Source: Pseudomonas brassicacearum
GTDB lineage: Bacteria; Pseudomonadota; Gammaproteobacteria; Pseudomonadales; Pseudomonadaceae
Reading direction: 5' to 3'
NCBI RefSeq assembly: GCF_000585995.1
Contig: NZ_CP007410.1
Coordinates: 2,135,430-2,199,429 of the forward strand
DNA length: 64,000 nt
The notes under the pieces were generated by a model, which saw only the letters and a list, made by a program, of their open reading frames with translations, had not been told where the DNA came from and ran no database searches. Positions within the stretch are counted from its first letter, which is position 1; every line of letters begins with the position of its first letter. Below are positions 1 through 12,929 of this stretch, piece by piece. A program made the translations under genes and the position numbers.

Positions 1-16
1 AGCTCCCTCGCCACAA
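1..16. repeat. Right end of a family A REP element
   Basis: The first bases match the distal arm (AGCTCCCTCGCCACA) of the family A REP doublets found elsewhere in the window, so a doublet is cut by the window edge. Nothing else is seen before pdxB. Confidence 0.7.
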
Positions 17-95
17 CATCGTCCACTGAAGTAATGCGCTGGCCCATCAAGGCGCGTAGCGCCTACACTGCCTACCCCGCCAAAGGAGCTCTGCC

Positions 96-1238
96 ATGCT
101 GATCGTCGCTGACGAAAACATCCCCCTGCTTGATGCGTTTTTCCAAGGTTTCGGCGAAATCCGCCGGGTGCCCGGGCGGGGCATCGACCGGGCGACGGTC
201 GAGCAGGCCGACGTGTTGCTGGTGCGCTCGGTCAGCCAAGTCAATCGGGCGCTGCTGGAAGGCAGCAAGGTGCGCTTCGTCGGTACCTGCACCATCGGCA
301 CCGATCACCTGGACCTGGATTATTTCGCCGAGGCCGGTATCCGCTGGGCCAGCGCGCCGGGCTGCAATGCCCGTGGCGTGGTGGACTATGTGCTGGGCAG
401 CCTGATGACCCTGGCTGAAATCGAAGGCGCGGACCTCCAGCAGCGGACCTTCGGCGTGGTGGGTGCCGGCCAGGTAGGCGGGCGGTTGATCGAGGTGCTC
501 AAGGGGCTTGGCTGGACCGTGAAGGTCTGCGATCCGCCACGCCAAGTCGCCCAAGGGGGCGAGTATGTGAGCCTGGAACAGATCATCGAGCAGTGCGATG
601 TGATCAGCCTGCACACACCGTTGACCCGCGACGGTGAACACCCGACCTGGCACCTGTTTGACGAAACACGTCTGAACCAGCTCAAGCCCGGCACCTGGTT
701 GATCAACGCGGCCCGAGGCCCGGTGATCGATAACGCCGCGCTGCGCGAGGTGTTGCTGGAGCGGGAGGACTTGCAAGCGGTGCTGGATGTCTGGGAGCAG
801 GAGCCGACCGTGGACGTTGACCTGGCCGACCTGTGCGTGGTCGCCACACCGCACATTGCCGGTTACAGCCTCGATGGTCGCCAGCGCGGCACGGCGCAGA
901 TCTACGAAGCCTTGTGCGTTTTCCTGGAACGACCGGTTGAAGTGCGCCTGAGTGACCTGTTGCCTCGGCCTTGGCTGGCGGGCATCACCCTCGACGCCGA
1001 AACCGATCCGGCCTGGGCCCTGGCAGCGCTGTGCCGGAGTGTGTACGACCCACGTCGCGACGACGCGGATTTTCGCCGCAGCCTGGTGGGAACGGCCAGT
1101 GAGCAACGCAGTGCGTTTGATGCCCTGCGCAAGCACTATCCACCACGCCGGGAAATCGACAGCCTGAAGGTTCGCATCGTAGGAGAGGCCCCGGCTTTGC
1201 AACAGATCGTGACAGCGCTGGGTGCCACTGCCCTTTAA
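96..1238 (+). CDS. pdxB: Erythronate-4-phosphate dehydrogenase
   Basis: 380 residues, the usual length for PdxB. It oxidises 4-phosphoerythronate with NAD in the DXP-dependent pyridoxal 5'-phosphate pathway (cytosolic). It is a D-2-hydroxyacid dehydrogenase-fold protein: the nucleotide-binding motif [12 protein letters not shown] lies near residue 117, the [14 protein letters not shown] segment near 203, and the catalytic His in [11 protein letters not shown] near 255; a PdxB-type C-terminal dimerisation domain follows. The start is set by AAAGGAGCT seven bases upstream of the ATG. It is a single gene closed downstream by a REP doublet. Confidence 0.96.
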   Translation: MLIVADENIPLLDAFFQGFGEIRRVPGRGIDRATVEQADVLLVRSVSQVNRALLEGSKVRFVGTCTIGTDHLDLDYFAEAGIRWASAPGCNARGVVDYVLGSLMTLAEIEGADLQQRTFGVVGAGQVGGRLIEVLKGLGWTVKVCDPPRQVAQGGEYVSLEQIIEQCDVISLHTPLTRDGEHPTWHLFDETRLNQLKPGTWLINAARGPVIDNAALREVLLEREDLQAVLDVWEQEPTVDVDLADLCVVATPHIAGYSLDGRQRGTAQIYEALCVFLERPVEVRLSDLLPRPWLAGITLDAETDPAWALAALCRSVYDPRRDDADFRRSLVGTASEQRSAFDALRKHYPPRREIDSLKVRIVGEAPALQQIVTALGATAL

Positions 1239-1252
1239 GGGGGATGCGTTCT

Positions 1253-1358
1253 TGTGGCGAGGGAGCTTGCTCCCGCTCGGCTGCGCAGCAGTCGTCGCTT
1301 CTGGGCCCGCAGGAATGGGGTTGCTTCGCAACCCAGCGGGAGCAAGCTCCCTCGCCAC
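1253..1358. repeat. Family A REP doublet (REPIN)
   Basis: Two inverted copies of a GC-rich REP (GGCGAGGGAGCTTGCTCCCGC and its reverse complement) enclose about 60 bases. Each copy is itself an imperfect palindrome. Non-autonomous element of the kind mobilised by RAYT enzymes in Pseudomonas; no RAYT gene lies in this window. Confidence 0.85.
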
Positions 1359-1384
1359 GGAATTTCGGCCAGACGGACAGGCAT

Positions 1385-1409
1385 AAAAAACCCGACATCA
1401 GCGTCGGGT
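1385..1409 (-). terminator. Rho-independent terminator
   Basis: Stem CCCGAC / GTCGGG with a run of A on the plus-strand left side gives a hairpin plus U-tract on the minus strand, just downstream of the stop of the small gene at 1430-1609. Confidence 0.75.
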
Positions 1410-1429
1410 CCAATTGAAGACGGGCTGTA

Positions 1430-1609
1430 TCACTTTTGTTCGGCAGGTTTGACCAGGCGTTTTTCCAGTTCGCTGCACGCCTTCTGGATCATGTCTTCAG
1501 TGATCGGTACTTCGCGCCCTTGGGCGTCGATAAACGAGCAGCCCAGGGACTGGTCCGGTTGCGTGCGGATCACTTGAATCTTGTCGTCGCTGCTGTGTTG
1601 CAAGGACAT
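1430..1609 (-). CDS. Small conserved Pseudomonas protein of unknown function
   Basis: 59 residues, no signal peptide or membrane segment. The chosen ATG follows AGGAG at seven bases (on the minus strand); the frame is open five codons further upstream but without a ribosome site there. Charged and polar, ending in a Lys-rich helix (KACSELEKRLVKPAEQK). The segment SFIDAQGREVPITEDMIQKA looks like a small globular fold. I do not recognise a function. It is monocistronic with its own terminator. Confidence 0.72.
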   Translation of the reverse strand: MSLQHSSDDKIQVIRTQPDQSLGCSFIDAQGREVPITEDMIQKACSELEKRLVKPAEQK

Positions 1610-1868
1610 GGCCTGTCTCCTCATCAGGTTGTGTGCCTACTTTAATGTCGCCAGGTGACCGAGCCATGACACTCCTTGTAGGTTCATGGCGACACCTCCA
1701 CTCAATCAGAAACACCGTTGCGTTTCCAGCCAGACTTTAGACCGATAACATCTATACGCTAGTCGCTGCGGTCATATTTAACCTGACTCATTCTGATTCA
1801 ACCCTGGTTGCGCTGCGTTTCGGTACCGCTGGCCGGTTTTTTTCCTGTTGTTTTATCGGATGCTCCTG

Positions 1869-3641
<1,773 letters not shown>

Positions 3642-3697
3642 TACAGCGCCCGCATGGGATGTTCAGTAGATAAGGATTTTGTGTTTGATGCATGCCC

Positions 3698-3785
3698 CTG
3701 TGGGAGCGAGCTCGCGATAGCGGTGAGTCAGCTTGCATTCATGTTGCAGGTTCCGACGCCATCGCGAGCAAGCTCGCTCCCACAG
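3698..3785. repeat. Family B REP doublet (REPIN)
   Basis: Inverted pair based on GGGAGCGAGCTTGCTCGCGAT. The left copy has lost a few internal bases (GGGAGCGAGCTCGCGAT). It lies between the convergent ABC exporter and slt genes. Confidence 0.85.
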
Positions 3786-3810
3786 TAAGAGGGCTTTGTG
3801 GGAGAGTTAA

Positions 3811-5739
3811 TCACTGATCATCGAAATACCGCTCATGCCAGTCCACCAACGGCTGCGGCGAGTTGAGTTTCTGGCCGTAGATCACCGAATATGACAATAC
3901 GTTCTGCACGTATTGGCGGGTTTCGTCGAAGGGAATGCTCTCGACCCAGACGTCGAAGCTCAAGTGGTCGGCGCCGCGCAGCCACTGGCGCACGCGACCG
4001 GGGCCGGCGTTGTAGGCGGCGGAGGCCAGGACGCGGTTGCCGTTGAACTGGCTGTGGACCTGGCTCAGGTAGGCCGCGCCGAGCTGGATGTTCTTGTCCG
4101 GGTTCAACACTTGCTGCGGCGAGGCCAGGGGAATGCTGAACTTGCGCGCGGTTTCCTTGGCAGTGCCTGGCATCAATTGCATCAGGCCGGCGGCACCGAC
4201 GCCAGAGCGGGCATCATCCATGAAGGCACTTTCCTGGCGGGTGATGGCGAACGCCCAACTTGGATGCAAGCCGCGGATCTTGGCTTCGCGCACCAGGGTG
4301 TCGCGGTGGGCCATTGGGAAACGGATGTCCAAGTCGTCCCAGTACTTGGCCTGGCTGATGGTACGGATCGCCGGGAAATACCACTTCAGGTCGTAGGCCA
4401 GTTTCGCCTGGGCGACCATCTCGTCCCGACTGAAATGCCGGCTGACGTGATACCACTCGCGGCGTCCGTCGACAATGTCGCCGCGGGCGTGAAACTCCAG
4501 GGCCCGACGCACGCCGGGGGTGTTGCGCACCTTGTTGACCAGCGCCTGGCTCATCACCAGCGGCTTGTTGACCAGCGAGTACGGCGACTGGGAGCGGTCG
4601 GCGGCGAGGAAGCCATAGAAGTCTCGCTCACGGGCCAGATGCTTGTAGAGCGTCAGCGCCTCGGGGTTCTGCGGCTGTGCCAGCTCGAGCGTACGGGCCT
4701 GCCAGTAGCGCCAGCGGTTGGTGCTGGCCAGCGTCTCGGGCAGGCGGCGGGTCAGCTGGTAGGCGTCGTCCCAACGAGCCAGGCGCAGCAGTAGGCGCAA
4801 GCGCCATTCCGAAACGGTGTCGTCCCGCAGTTCCGGGTCGTATTTGGTCATGACGTCGAGCGCGCGGCTGTCGAAGCGCTTGGCCAGGGTCAGGCCGATT
4901 TCCCGGGCAATCGCGACTTTTTCATCCCGGGAAAAATGCATGGTGCTGGCGTAGCCGTCCAGCAGCGCCATGGCTTTTTCCGGGTCTTGGCGGGCCAGCC
5001 GGCGCAGGCCGAGGCTGACGATATCGGACATCGGTTCATCGGCCGGGGTGAAGCGCGAGGGTTGGTTGAGCAGTTCGGGCTTTTGCGCCACGTCCACCAG
5101 CAATTGGCCACGAGGGGCGAGGGAGGTCAGGCCGCTGACCAGGCTGTTGGCCAGCGGGTAATTGCGTGCCTGGGCAGCCAACTTGGCGCGCTCCCAGCGC
5201 TTCTGTTCGGTCAACTGACCCTGGGAAGCCCATAGGCCAAACAGTGCGTCACACGCTGTCGGCTGGGACTTGCCGGTAAGCCAGAGTTTCTCGGTGTTGG
5301 CGTAACCCTCGGCCTTGAGGCCGTGGCTGAGCTGATATTGGGCGTTGAGGCAGTCCAGTTCGGTGAAATTGAGCTTGGGGTCGTAATACTTGACGAAGGT
5401 TTCCCAGTCGCCGCGCTCGGTCAGCCAACGCAGCCAGCGCAGTTTCATCCAGTTGGCCTGGGGCAGATCACCGTGTTCGGCGAGGAATTTCTCGATTTCG
5501 GCGTTACTGGCGCTCTTGAGGCGAGCGGTCAGTTCGTCATAAGCGAGGTACGGCTCCAGCGGATAATCGCGAAGGGCCTGGCTGTAGCGAAAATAGGGAC
5601 CGGAATCACCCTTGGCCAAGGCGCGCTTGGCCTCATCGTAATACTGACGCTGGGTGGAAATATCCACCGCCTGAGCGGTTTGAAAGGCAGTGGCACACAC
5701 GAAAAGACAAGACAAGACACTAAAAAGGCGACTGCGCAT
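3811..5739 (-). CDS. slt: Soluble lytic murein transglycosylase
   Basis: 642 residues. A Sec signal peptide (RSRLFSVLSCLFVCATAF, cleaved after AQA) sends it to the periplasm, where it cleaves peptidoglycan glycan strands to 1,6-anhydro-muropeptides. A long alpha-superhelical region of about 420 residues precedes the lysozyme-like SLT domain. The catalytic Glu lies in ITRQESAFMDDARSGVGAAG, followed by GLMQLMPGTA and AAYNAGPGRVRQW. Start chosen so that the signal peptide begins at once; a frame extension of eight codons upstream would spoil it. Divergent from uup, as in P. aeruginosa. Confidence 0.93.
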   Translation of the reverse strand: MRSRLFSVLSCLFVCATAFQTAQAVDISTQRQYYDEAKRALAKGDSGPYFRYSQALRDYPLEPYLAYDELTARLKSASNAEIEKFLAEHGDLPQANWMKLRWLRWLTERGDWETFVKYYDPKLNFTELDCLNAQYQLSHGLKAEGYANTEKLWLTGKSQPTACDALFGLWASQGQLTEQKRWERAKLAAQARNYPLANSLVSGLTSLAPRGQLLVDVAQKPELLNQPSRFTPADEPMSDIVSLGLRRLARQDPEKAMALLDGYASTMHFSRDEKVAIAREIGLTLAKRFDSRALDVMTKYDPELRDDTVSEWRLRLLLRLARWDDAYQLTRRLPETLASTNRWRYWQARTLELAQPQNPEALTLYKHLARERDFYGFLAADRSQSPYSLVNKPLVMSQALVNKVRNTPGVRRALEFHARGDIVDGRREWYHVSRHFSRDEMVAQAKLAYDLKWYFPAIRTISQAKYWDDLDIRFPMAHRDTLVREAKIRGLHPSWAFAITRQESAFMDDARSGVGAAGLMQLMPGTAKETARKFSIPLASPQQVLNPDKNIQLGAAYLSQVHSQFNGNRVLASAAYNAGPGRVRQWLRGADHLSFDVWVESIPFDETRQYVQNVLSYSVIYGQKLNSPQPLVDWHERYFDDQ

Positions 5740-5952
5740 GATACGTCCGGGCAGAAAAAACATGACAAGCCCAAGGGTTAACCCAGGGTAACTGTCTGTA
5801 GCTTAGCCTTTTGCCAGCAACCGGCGAAAGCTTTGCGGGGCCGCAGGTGCAAGTTCGCAACATTTGTTGTGCAGAGTGCTTCCATGGCGAAATTGGCGGA
5901 CTCTTGAAGCCTCATCTCAGGTAGAATGCGCGCCCGGTTTTTGGAGAAGCTC

Positions 5953-7866
5953 ATGACCCTGCTCAAATTCAGCGATGTGTCCCTTGCTTTCGGCGCTATG
6001 CCGTTGTTGGACAAGGTGTCCTGGCAGATCGCCCGTGGTGAGCGGGTGTGCATCATCGGCCGCAACGGCACTGGCAAGTCCAGCATGATGAAGCTGGTCA
6101 AGGGCGACCAGAAGCCCGATGACGGCTCGGTCTGGCGCGCGCCAGGCCTGAAAATCGGCGAATTGCCCCAGGAACTGCCGGTGGCCGACGAGCGGACCGT
6201 GTTCGACGTGGTTGCCGAAGGCCTGGACGGTGTTGGCGCGCTGCTGGCCGAGTATCACCACCTGAGCCAGAACATCGTCACCGACGCTGACCTGGACAAG
6301 TTGATGCACGTGCAGCACGACCTTGAAGCCCGTGATGGCTGGCGGTTACAGCAACTGGTCGACAGCACCCTGAGCCGCCTGCAACTGCCGGCCGACAAGA
6401 CCCTCGCCGAGTTGTCCGGCGGCTGGCGTCGCCGTGTCCTGCTGGCCCAGGCCCTGGTGTCCGAGCCGGACTTGCTGCTGCTCGACGAACCGACCAACCA
6501 CCTGGACATCGGCGCCATCGCCTGGCTTGAAGAGGCCTTGAAGGACTTTCAGGGCGCGGTGCTGTTCATCACCCACGACCGTTCTTTCCTGCAAAACCTG
6601 GCAACGCGCATCCTCGAACTGGACCGCGGCGGCCTGATCGACTGGAACGGCGACTACGCCAGCTTCCTGGTGCACAAGGAAGCGGCGCTGGCAGCTGAAG
6701 AAACCGCTAACGCGCTGTTCGATAAGAAGCTGGCCCAGGAAGAAGTCTGGATTCGCCAGGGAATCAAGGCCCGTCGCACCCGCAACGAAGGTCGTGTGCG
6801 GGCGCTGAAAGCCTTGCGCATGGAACGCAGTGAGCGTCGCGAGCGCACCGGCAAGGCCAACATTCAGTTGGATACCGCTGACAAGTCCGGCAAGCAGGTG
6901 ATGGTCCTGGAGAACGTGAGTTTCGCGCACCCTGGCGGCCCGTTCCTGATCAAGGACTTCTCCATGGTGCTGCAGCGTGGTGATCGCATTGGTCTCCTGG
7001 GTGCCAACGGTACCGGCAAGACCACCTTGCTCAAGTTGATGCTCGGCGGCCTGGTGCCGACCAGTGGCAAGGTGGAAGAGGGCACGAAGATCGACGTTGC
7101 CTACTTCGACCAGCTGCGCCATCAACTGGATCTGGAAAAGACCGTGATCGATAACGTGGCCGAAGGCCGCGATTTCATCGATATCGATGGCCAGAGCCGG
7201 CATGTGCTGAGCTACCTGGGCGATTTCCTGTTCAGCCCTCAGCGCGCTCGTACGCCAGTCAAGGCGCTGTCCGGCGGTGAACGTGCCCGTCTGTTGCTGG
7301 CCAAGCTGTTTAGCAAGCCGGCGAACCTGCTGGTGCTCGACGAACCGACCAACGACCTGGACGTGGAAACCCTCGAATTGCTGGAAGAGGTGTTGTTGAC
7401 CTTCAACGGCACCGTACTGATGGTCAGTCACGACCGGGCATTCCTCGATAACGTGGTCACCAGTACCTTGGTATTCGAAGGCGAAGGCCTGGTGCGCGAA
7501 TACGTCGGTGGTTATCAGGACTGGCTGCGCCAGGGCGGCTCGCCGCGTCTGCTGGGCGTGACCGAGAGCAAGTCCGGCAAGGCCGACCTGAATTCGGCAG
7601 TGGTCAAGGCCGAGCCTGTCCCGGTCGCCGCAGCAGCAGCGCCAGCGAAGAAAAAGCTCAGCTACAAGCTGCAGCGCGAGCTGGAAGCGCTGCCGGGTGA
7701 TATCGACGCCAAGGAAAAGCAGATCGCCGCGGTGGAAGCTGAAATGGCCGACGCTGGGTTCTACCAGCGGCCTGCTGCCGAGACCGCCAAGGTGATTGCT
7801 CACCTGGAGCAGTTGCAGGCCGAGCTGGATGCACTGGTCGAGCGCTGGGCTGAACTGGACGCTTGA
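5953..7866 (+). CDS. uup: ABC-F ATPase Uup
   Basis: 637 residues. Two cytosolic ABC domains without membrane segments: first Walker A GRNGTGKSS and signature LSGGWRRRVLLAQAL, second Walker A GANGTGKTT and signature LSGGERARLLLAKL. A charged linker of the ABC-F type lies between them. The C-terminal 80 residues form the coiled coil that distinguishes Uup (KKKLSYKLQRELEALPGDID onwards) and binds nucleic acid. Members act on ribosomes; uup loss raises precise transposon excision in E. coli. Start ATG follows GGAGAAGCTC; a TAGAAT hexamer at 5922-5927 may be its -10 element. Confidence 0.93.
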   Translation: MTLLKFSDVSLAFGAMPLLDKVSWQIARGERVCIIGRNGTGKSSMMKLVKGDQKPDDGSVWRAPGLKIGELPQELPVADERTVFDVVAEGLDGVGALLAEYHHLSQNIVTDADLDKLMHVQHDLEARDGWRLQQLVDSTLSRLQLPADKTLAELSGGWRRRVLLAQALVSEPDLLLLDEPTNHLDIGAIAWLEEALKDFQGAVLFITHDRSFLQNLATRILELDRGGLIDWNGDYASFLVHKEAALAAEETANALFDKKLAQEEVWIRQGIKARRTRNEGRVRALKALRMERSERRERTGKANIQLDTADKSGKQVMVLENVSFAHPGGPFLIKDFSMVLQRGDRIGLLGANGTGKTTLLKLMLGGLVPTSGKVEEGTKIDVAYFDQLRHQLDLEKTVIDNVAEGRDFIDIDGQSRHVLSYLGDFLFSPQRARTPVKALSGGERARLLLAKLFSKPANLLVLDEPTNDLDVETLELLEEVLLTFNGTVLMVSHDRAFLDNVVTSTLVFEGEGLVREYVGGYQDWLRQGGSPRLLGVTESKSGKADLNSAVVKAEPVPVAAAAAPAKKKLSYKLQRELEALPGDIDAKEKQIAAVEAEMADAGFYQRPAAETAKVIAHLEQLQAELDALVERWAELDA

Positions 7867-7883
7867 GCCCGCACGCTCAATGA

Positions 7884-7976
7884 CTGTGGCGAGGGAGCTT
7901 GCTCCCGCTGGGCTGCGAAGCGGCCCCTGGCGGTGAGTGCTTCGCACTCAAGCGGGAGCAAGCTCCCTCGCCACAG
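7884..7976. repeat. Family A REP doublet (REPIN)
   Basis: Inverted copies of the family A REP separated by a short spacer, between the convergent uup and universal stress protein genes. Confidence 0.87.
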
Positions 7977-7999
7977 GTTCAGTGAGTTCCTTGGGGGAA

Positions 8000-8440
8000 T
8001 CAGCTGCGCTTGACCAGGTGCACCGCCAGCACATCGCAAGGCGCGCCATGCAGCACGTCGTTGGCGGTCGAACCCAGCAACAGCGCCAGGCCATGGCGGC
8101 CATGGCTGCCGACGATGATCAGGTCGCAACCCTGTTCCTTGGCCAGGTGATGGATCTCCTGGCGCGGCTGGCCGTAGGTCAGGTGGCAGTTCTCCTTTTT
8201 CAGGTCCGGGTACTTCACGATCAGTCGGTCAAGGCGTTCCTTGGCTTGATCGAATTGCTGCTGCTGCAACTGGGAAAGGTCCATTGGCACATCACCACCA
8301 AAGGCCATGGCCATCGGCTCGACGATATGCACCAGCGACAGTTTGGTGTCTCTGCCGTCGCACAGGGCGCGGGCGCGTTTGACGACGGGATCGCATTCTT
8401 CAGTGAGGTCGACGGCGACCAGGACGTTTGTGTAGTACAT
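8000..8440 (-). CDS. Universal stress protein, UspA family
   Basis: 146 residues, a single Usp domain. It opens with NVLVAVDLTEECDPVVKRA, and the ATP-binding type motif GSHGRHGLALLLGSTANDVL lies near residue 115 (G-2x-G-9x-G-S/T pattern). It is therefore likely to bind ATP. Cytosolic dimer of the kind induced by stress or starvation. Start fixed by GGAGTGCTTTCC directly before ATG; eighteen further open codons upstream lack a ribosome site. Monocistronic and divergent from the next gene. Confidence 0.9.
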   Translation of the reverse strand: MYYTNVLVAVDLTEECDPVVKRARALCDGRDTKLSLVHIVEPMAMAFGGDVPMDLSQLQQQQFDQAKERLDRLIVKYPDLKKENCHLTYGQPRQEIHHLAKEQGCDLIIVGSHGRHGLALLLGSTANDVLHGAPCDVLAVHLVKRS

Positions 8441-8542
8441 GGAAAGCACTCCAGAGAATTGCGATACGGTAAGTATGGCTGGTTTCAAGCGCATTGAAGG
8501 TGAGGTGGCTCAATGGGCTCATCAGAATTCGGGAGTACAGAT

Positions 8543-8980
8543 ATGACGGTCTGGATAGTGGTGTCAATCCTATTAGTGGTGTTAAGCCCCTTGGCATGGT
8601 TGCGGCCGTCCCGTGTTCAGAGCGGTCGCATGGCCCTGCGCATGGAGGCGCGACGCCTGGGATTGGCCATGCAGCTGGCGCCGCAGGAGTGGCCGCACTG
8701 GCTCGGCCAGCAGCCGCCAAACCCCTGTGCCCAGTACCACCGACCCCGGCGCGGCAAGCAGCCGGCTGTCTGGAGTTATTGGCAAACTGCGCCGGGCGTC
8801 TGGGTCAACCAATGGCGGGAAGTCTGCCAGGATGAGGCGTTGCTCAATCATTTCGAAAAACTGCCGGCCAACGTCTACAAAATCGAAGCCGACCGGCAAA
8901 TGATCGCCTTGTACTGGGGCGAGAAGGGCGAAGCCAGTGTTTTGCAGGACATTACCGACGTGCTCAAGGCGCTGGCCTGA
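8543..8980 (+). CDS. Conserved Pseudomonas membrane-anchored protein
   Basis: 145 residues. The N-terminus MTVWIVVSILLVVLSPLAWL is one hydrophobic segment acting as membrane anchor or uncleaved signal, followed by a basic stop-transfer. The remainder is soluble and rich in Trp (PQEWPHWLG, VWSYWQTAPGVWVNQWRE). A conserved neighbour of fadB in Pseudomonas (PA3015/3016 position); no function known to me. Start chosen at the ATG preceded by GGGAG at seven bases, not the one ten codons upstream. Confidence 0.75.
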   Translation: MTVWIVVSILLVVLSPLAWLRPSRVQSGRMALRMEARRLGLAMQLAPQEWPHWLGQQPPNPCAQYHRPRRGKQPAVWSYWQTAPGVWVNQWREVCQDEALLNHFEKLPANVYKIEADRQMIALYWGEKGEASVLQDITDVLKALA

Positions 8981-9468
8981 GGCGTAAAAAAGCCCGACAG
9001 TCTCATCGGGCGGGTTGGCCAGGCAGGCCGGTAATCAATCTCATGTCAGGGCGTGCGTTCGTAACGTCCTTCGTTCCCAAATATTCATTCGCGCTTCCGA
9101 CAGCGTAGTCGGCTGGATCCGGTATGTCTGGAATTAGGGCGATTTTTCTAATTATTGATTCTATGAATAGCTGCTCATGCGGTGCGGTGTTGTGGATCCG
9201 TATGGTTCGGAAATGACCGTAAAGTCGTGCTCAGCCCCCTGTTTAGGGCGATTGACAATTGTCGGAAATTCCGTGAAGGTGACGTACCCAAATCAAACGG
9301 GCGTATGAATTGAGCGTTTGTATTTTCAGAATGCTCCTACAGAACCCGACTATCGCGTTGACGGGTGTGCCCGGCGGATTGGCGTAGCATCGACGGTAAC
9401 GTCAATGCCGAACCAGCAGCCAGCGTCCAACGTGTACTGTTCAGCTTCCATATCGTGGAGATCAGTTG
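8981..9468. other. Long intergenic leader before fadB
   Basis: 488 bases without a credible gene on either strand. A weak hairpin (GCCCGA / TCGGGC, 8992-9011) next to A6 could end minus-strand transcription. The middle (about 9110-9250) is visibly more AT-rich than the coding DNA around it and holds no motif I can name. The right part should contain the fadBA promoter and the split CAAACG / CGTTTG pair annotated separately. Confidence 0.6.
9294..9320 (+). promoter_or_regulatory. Possible PsrA half-sites upstream of fadB
   Basis: CAAACG and CGTTTG form an inverted pair separated by 15 bases, about 150 bases before the fadB start. PsrA is known to repress fadBA5 in P. aeruginosa and its consensus is (C/G)AAAC-N2-4-GTTT(G/C). 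Here the half-sites match but the spacing is too long, so this is tentative. Confidence 0.3.
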
Positions 9469-11616
9469 ATGATTTACGAAGGTAAAGCCATCACGGTTAA
9501 GGCTCTTGAAAGTGGCATCGTCGAACTGAAGTTCGATCTCAAGGGTGAGTCCGTCAACAAGTTCAACCGTCTAACCCTGAATGAATTGCGTCAGGCCGTG
9601 GACACTATCAAGGCAGATGCTTCGATCAAGGGTGTGATCGTCAGCAGCGGCAAGGACGTCTTCATCGTCGGCGCCGATATCACCGAATTCGTCGATAACT
9701 TCAAGCTGCCCGATGCCGAACTGATCGCTGGCAACCTCGAAGCCAACCGTATTTTCAGCGACTTCGAAGACCTCAACGTACCGACCGTCGCGGCCATCAA
9801 CGGTATCGCCCTGGGCGGCGGCCTGGAAATGTGCCTGGCCGCGGACTACCGCGTCATGTCCACCGTCGCCAAGATCGGCCTGCCGGAAGTCAAGCTGGGC
9901 ATCTACCCAGGCTTCGGCGGTACCGTGCGCCTGCCGCGCCTGATCGGTGCCGACAACGCCATCGAGTGGATTGCCGCTGGCAAGGAAAACCGTGCTGAAG
10001 ACGCCCTGAAAGTCGGCGCGGTGGATGCCGTGGTCGAGCCTGGCAAACTCCAGGAAGCGGCCCTTGAAATGATCAAACGCGCCATCAGCGGCGAGTTTGA
10101 CTACAAGGCCAAGCGTCAGCCGAAGCTGGAAAAGCTCAAGCTCAACGCGATCGAGCAAATGATGGCCTTCGAGACCGCCAAGGGTTTCGTCGCCGGTCAG
10201 GCAGGCCCGAACTACCCGGCGCCGGTCGAAGCGATCAAGACCATCCAGAAAGCCGCGAACTTCGGTCGCGACAAGGCCCTGGAAGTCGAGGCCGCAGGCT
10301 TCGTCAAGCTGGCCAAGACCTCGGCTGCGCAAAGCCTGATCGGTCTGTTCCTCAATGACCAGGAGCTGAAGAAAAAGGCCAAGGTCTACGACGAAATCGC
10401 CCGTGACGTGAAGCAGGCCGCGGTACTCGGTGCCGGCATCATGGGTGGCGGTATCGCCTACCAGTCGGCGTCCAAAGGCACGCCGATCCTGATGAAAGAC
10501 ATCAACGAACACGGTATCGAGCAAGGCCTGGCCGAAGCGGCCAAGCTGCTGGTCGGCCGCGTTGATAAAGGTCGCATGACTGCGGCGAAGATGGCCGAAG
10601 TGCTCAACGGCATTCGTCCAACCCTGTCCTACGGCGATTTTGGCCATGTCGACCTGGTGGTCGAAGCGGTTGTCGAGAACCCGAAGGTCAAGCAGGCGGT
10701 ACTGGCTGAAGTCGAAGACAAGGTTAAAGAGGACACTATCCTCGCCTCGAACACCTCGACCATTTCCATTTCGCTGCTGGCCAAGGCCCTCAAGCGTCCG
10801 GAAAACTTCGTCGGCATGCACTTCTTCAACCCGGTGCACATGATGCCGCTGGTGGAAGTGATCCGGGGTGAGAAGTCCAGCGAACTGGCCGTAGCCACCA
10901 CCGTGGCCTACGCCAAGAAAATGGGCAAGAACCCGATCGTCGTCAATGACTGCCCGGGCTTTTTGGTCAACCGCGTGCTGTTCCCTTACTTCGGCGGTTT
11001 CGCCAAGTTGGTCAGCGCTGGCGTGGATTTCGTGCGCATCGACAAGATCATGGAGAAATTCGGCTGGCCCATGGGCCCGGCGTACCTGATGGACGTGGTC
11101 GGCATCGACACCGGCCACCACGGTCGCGACGTCATGGCTGAAGGCTTCCCGGACCGCATGAAGGACGACCGTCGTTCGGCTATCGATGTGCTCTACGAAG
11201 CCAAGCGCCTGGGTCAGAAGAACGGCAAGGGCTTCTACGCCTACGAGACCGACAAGCGCGGCAAGCAAAAGAAAGTCGCCGATTCGTCGGTGCTGGAAGT
11301 GCTCAAGCCGATCATCTACGAGCAGCGTGAAGTCACCGACGAAGACATTATCAACTGGATGATGATCCCGCTGTGCCTCGAGACCGTTCGTTGCCTGGAA
11401 GACGGCATTGTCGAAACCGCCGCCGAAGCCGACATGGGTCTGGTCTACGGTATCGGTTTCCCTCCATTCCGTGGCGGTGCGCTGCGTTACATCGATTCGA
11501 TCGGTGTGGCCGAGTTCGTTGCCCTGGCTGACCAGTACGCTGATCTGGGCGCGCTGTACCACCCGACCGCGAAGCTGCGTGAGATGGCCAAGAACGGCCA
11601 GCGTTTCTTCGGTTAA
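9469..11616 (+). CDS. fadB: Fatty-acid oxidation complex alpha subunit
   Basis: 715 residues, standard for FadB. The N-terminal crotonase domain (1-190) has [20 protein letters not shown] and the acidic residue in [19 protein letters not shown]. The 3-hydroxyacyl-CoA dehydrogenase part begins at about 310 with the NAD motif [20 protein letters not shown] and has the catalytic His region [14 protein letters not shown]. It performs enoyl-CoA hydration, isomerisation and L-3-hydroxyacyl-CoA oxidation, in an alpha2beta2 complex with FadA encoded 30 bases downstream. ATG chosen over the overlapping TTG three bases upstream; GTGGAG precedes it. Confidence 0.97.
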   Translation: MIYEGKAITVKALESGIVELKFDLKGESVNKFNRLTLNELRQAVDTIKADASIKGVIVSSGKDVFIVGADITEFVDNFKLPDAELIAGNLEANRIFSDFEDLNVPTVAAINGIALGGGLEMCLAADYRVMSTVAKIGLPEVKLGIYPGFGGTVRLPRLIGADNAIEWIAAGKENRAEDALKVGAVDAVVEPGKLQEAALEMIKRAISGEFDYKAKRQPKLEKLKLNAIEQMMAFETAKGFVAGQAGPNYPAPVEAIKTIQKAANFGRDKALEVEAAGFVKLAKTSAAQSLIGLFLNDQELKKKAKVYDEIARDVKQAAVLGAGIMGGGIAYQSASKGTPILMKDINEHGIEQGLAEAAKLLVGRVDKGRMTAAKMAEVLNGIRPTLSYGDFGHVDLVVEAVVENPKVKQAVLAEVEDKVKEDTILASNTSTISISLLAKALKRPENFVGMHFFNPVHMMPLVEVIRGEKSSELAVATTVAYAKKMGKNPIVVNDCPGFLVNRVLFPYFGGFAKLVSAGVDFVRIDKIMEKFGWPMGPAYLMDVVGIDTGHHGRDVMAEGFPDRMKDDRRSAIDVLYEAKRLGQKNGKGFYAYETDKRGKQKKVADSSVLEVLKPIIYEQREVTDEDIINWMMIPLCLETVRCLEDGIVETAAEADMGLVYGIGFPPFRGGALRYIDSIGVAEFVALADQYADLGALYHPTAKLREMAKNGQRFFG

Positions 11617-11631
11617 GCGCCCAACGACTAG

Positions 11632-12822
<1,191 letters not shown>

Positions 12823-12840
12823 GCGTTACGTCGATGGAAG

Positions 12841-12871
12841 CCGGGGCCAAGTGCCCCGGTTTTTGTTTTTT
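12841..12871 (+). terminator. Rho-independent terminator of fadBA
   Basis: Perfect 7-bp stem CCGGGGC / GCCCCGG with a five-base loop, followed by TTTTTGTTTTTT. Confidence 0.92.
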
Positions 12872-12929
12872 CCGGGTTTAGTAAAAAAAATTGTTTTTAT
12901 TTTGAAAAGATTTGAGAGAGGGCCAAGAC

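Noticed and set aside
1848..1868. TTG 1848 or ATG 1860 as start of the ABC exporter
   Set aside because: Neither has a ribosome site, while the ATG at 1869 has GGA at eight bases. The evidence is weak and they remain possible.
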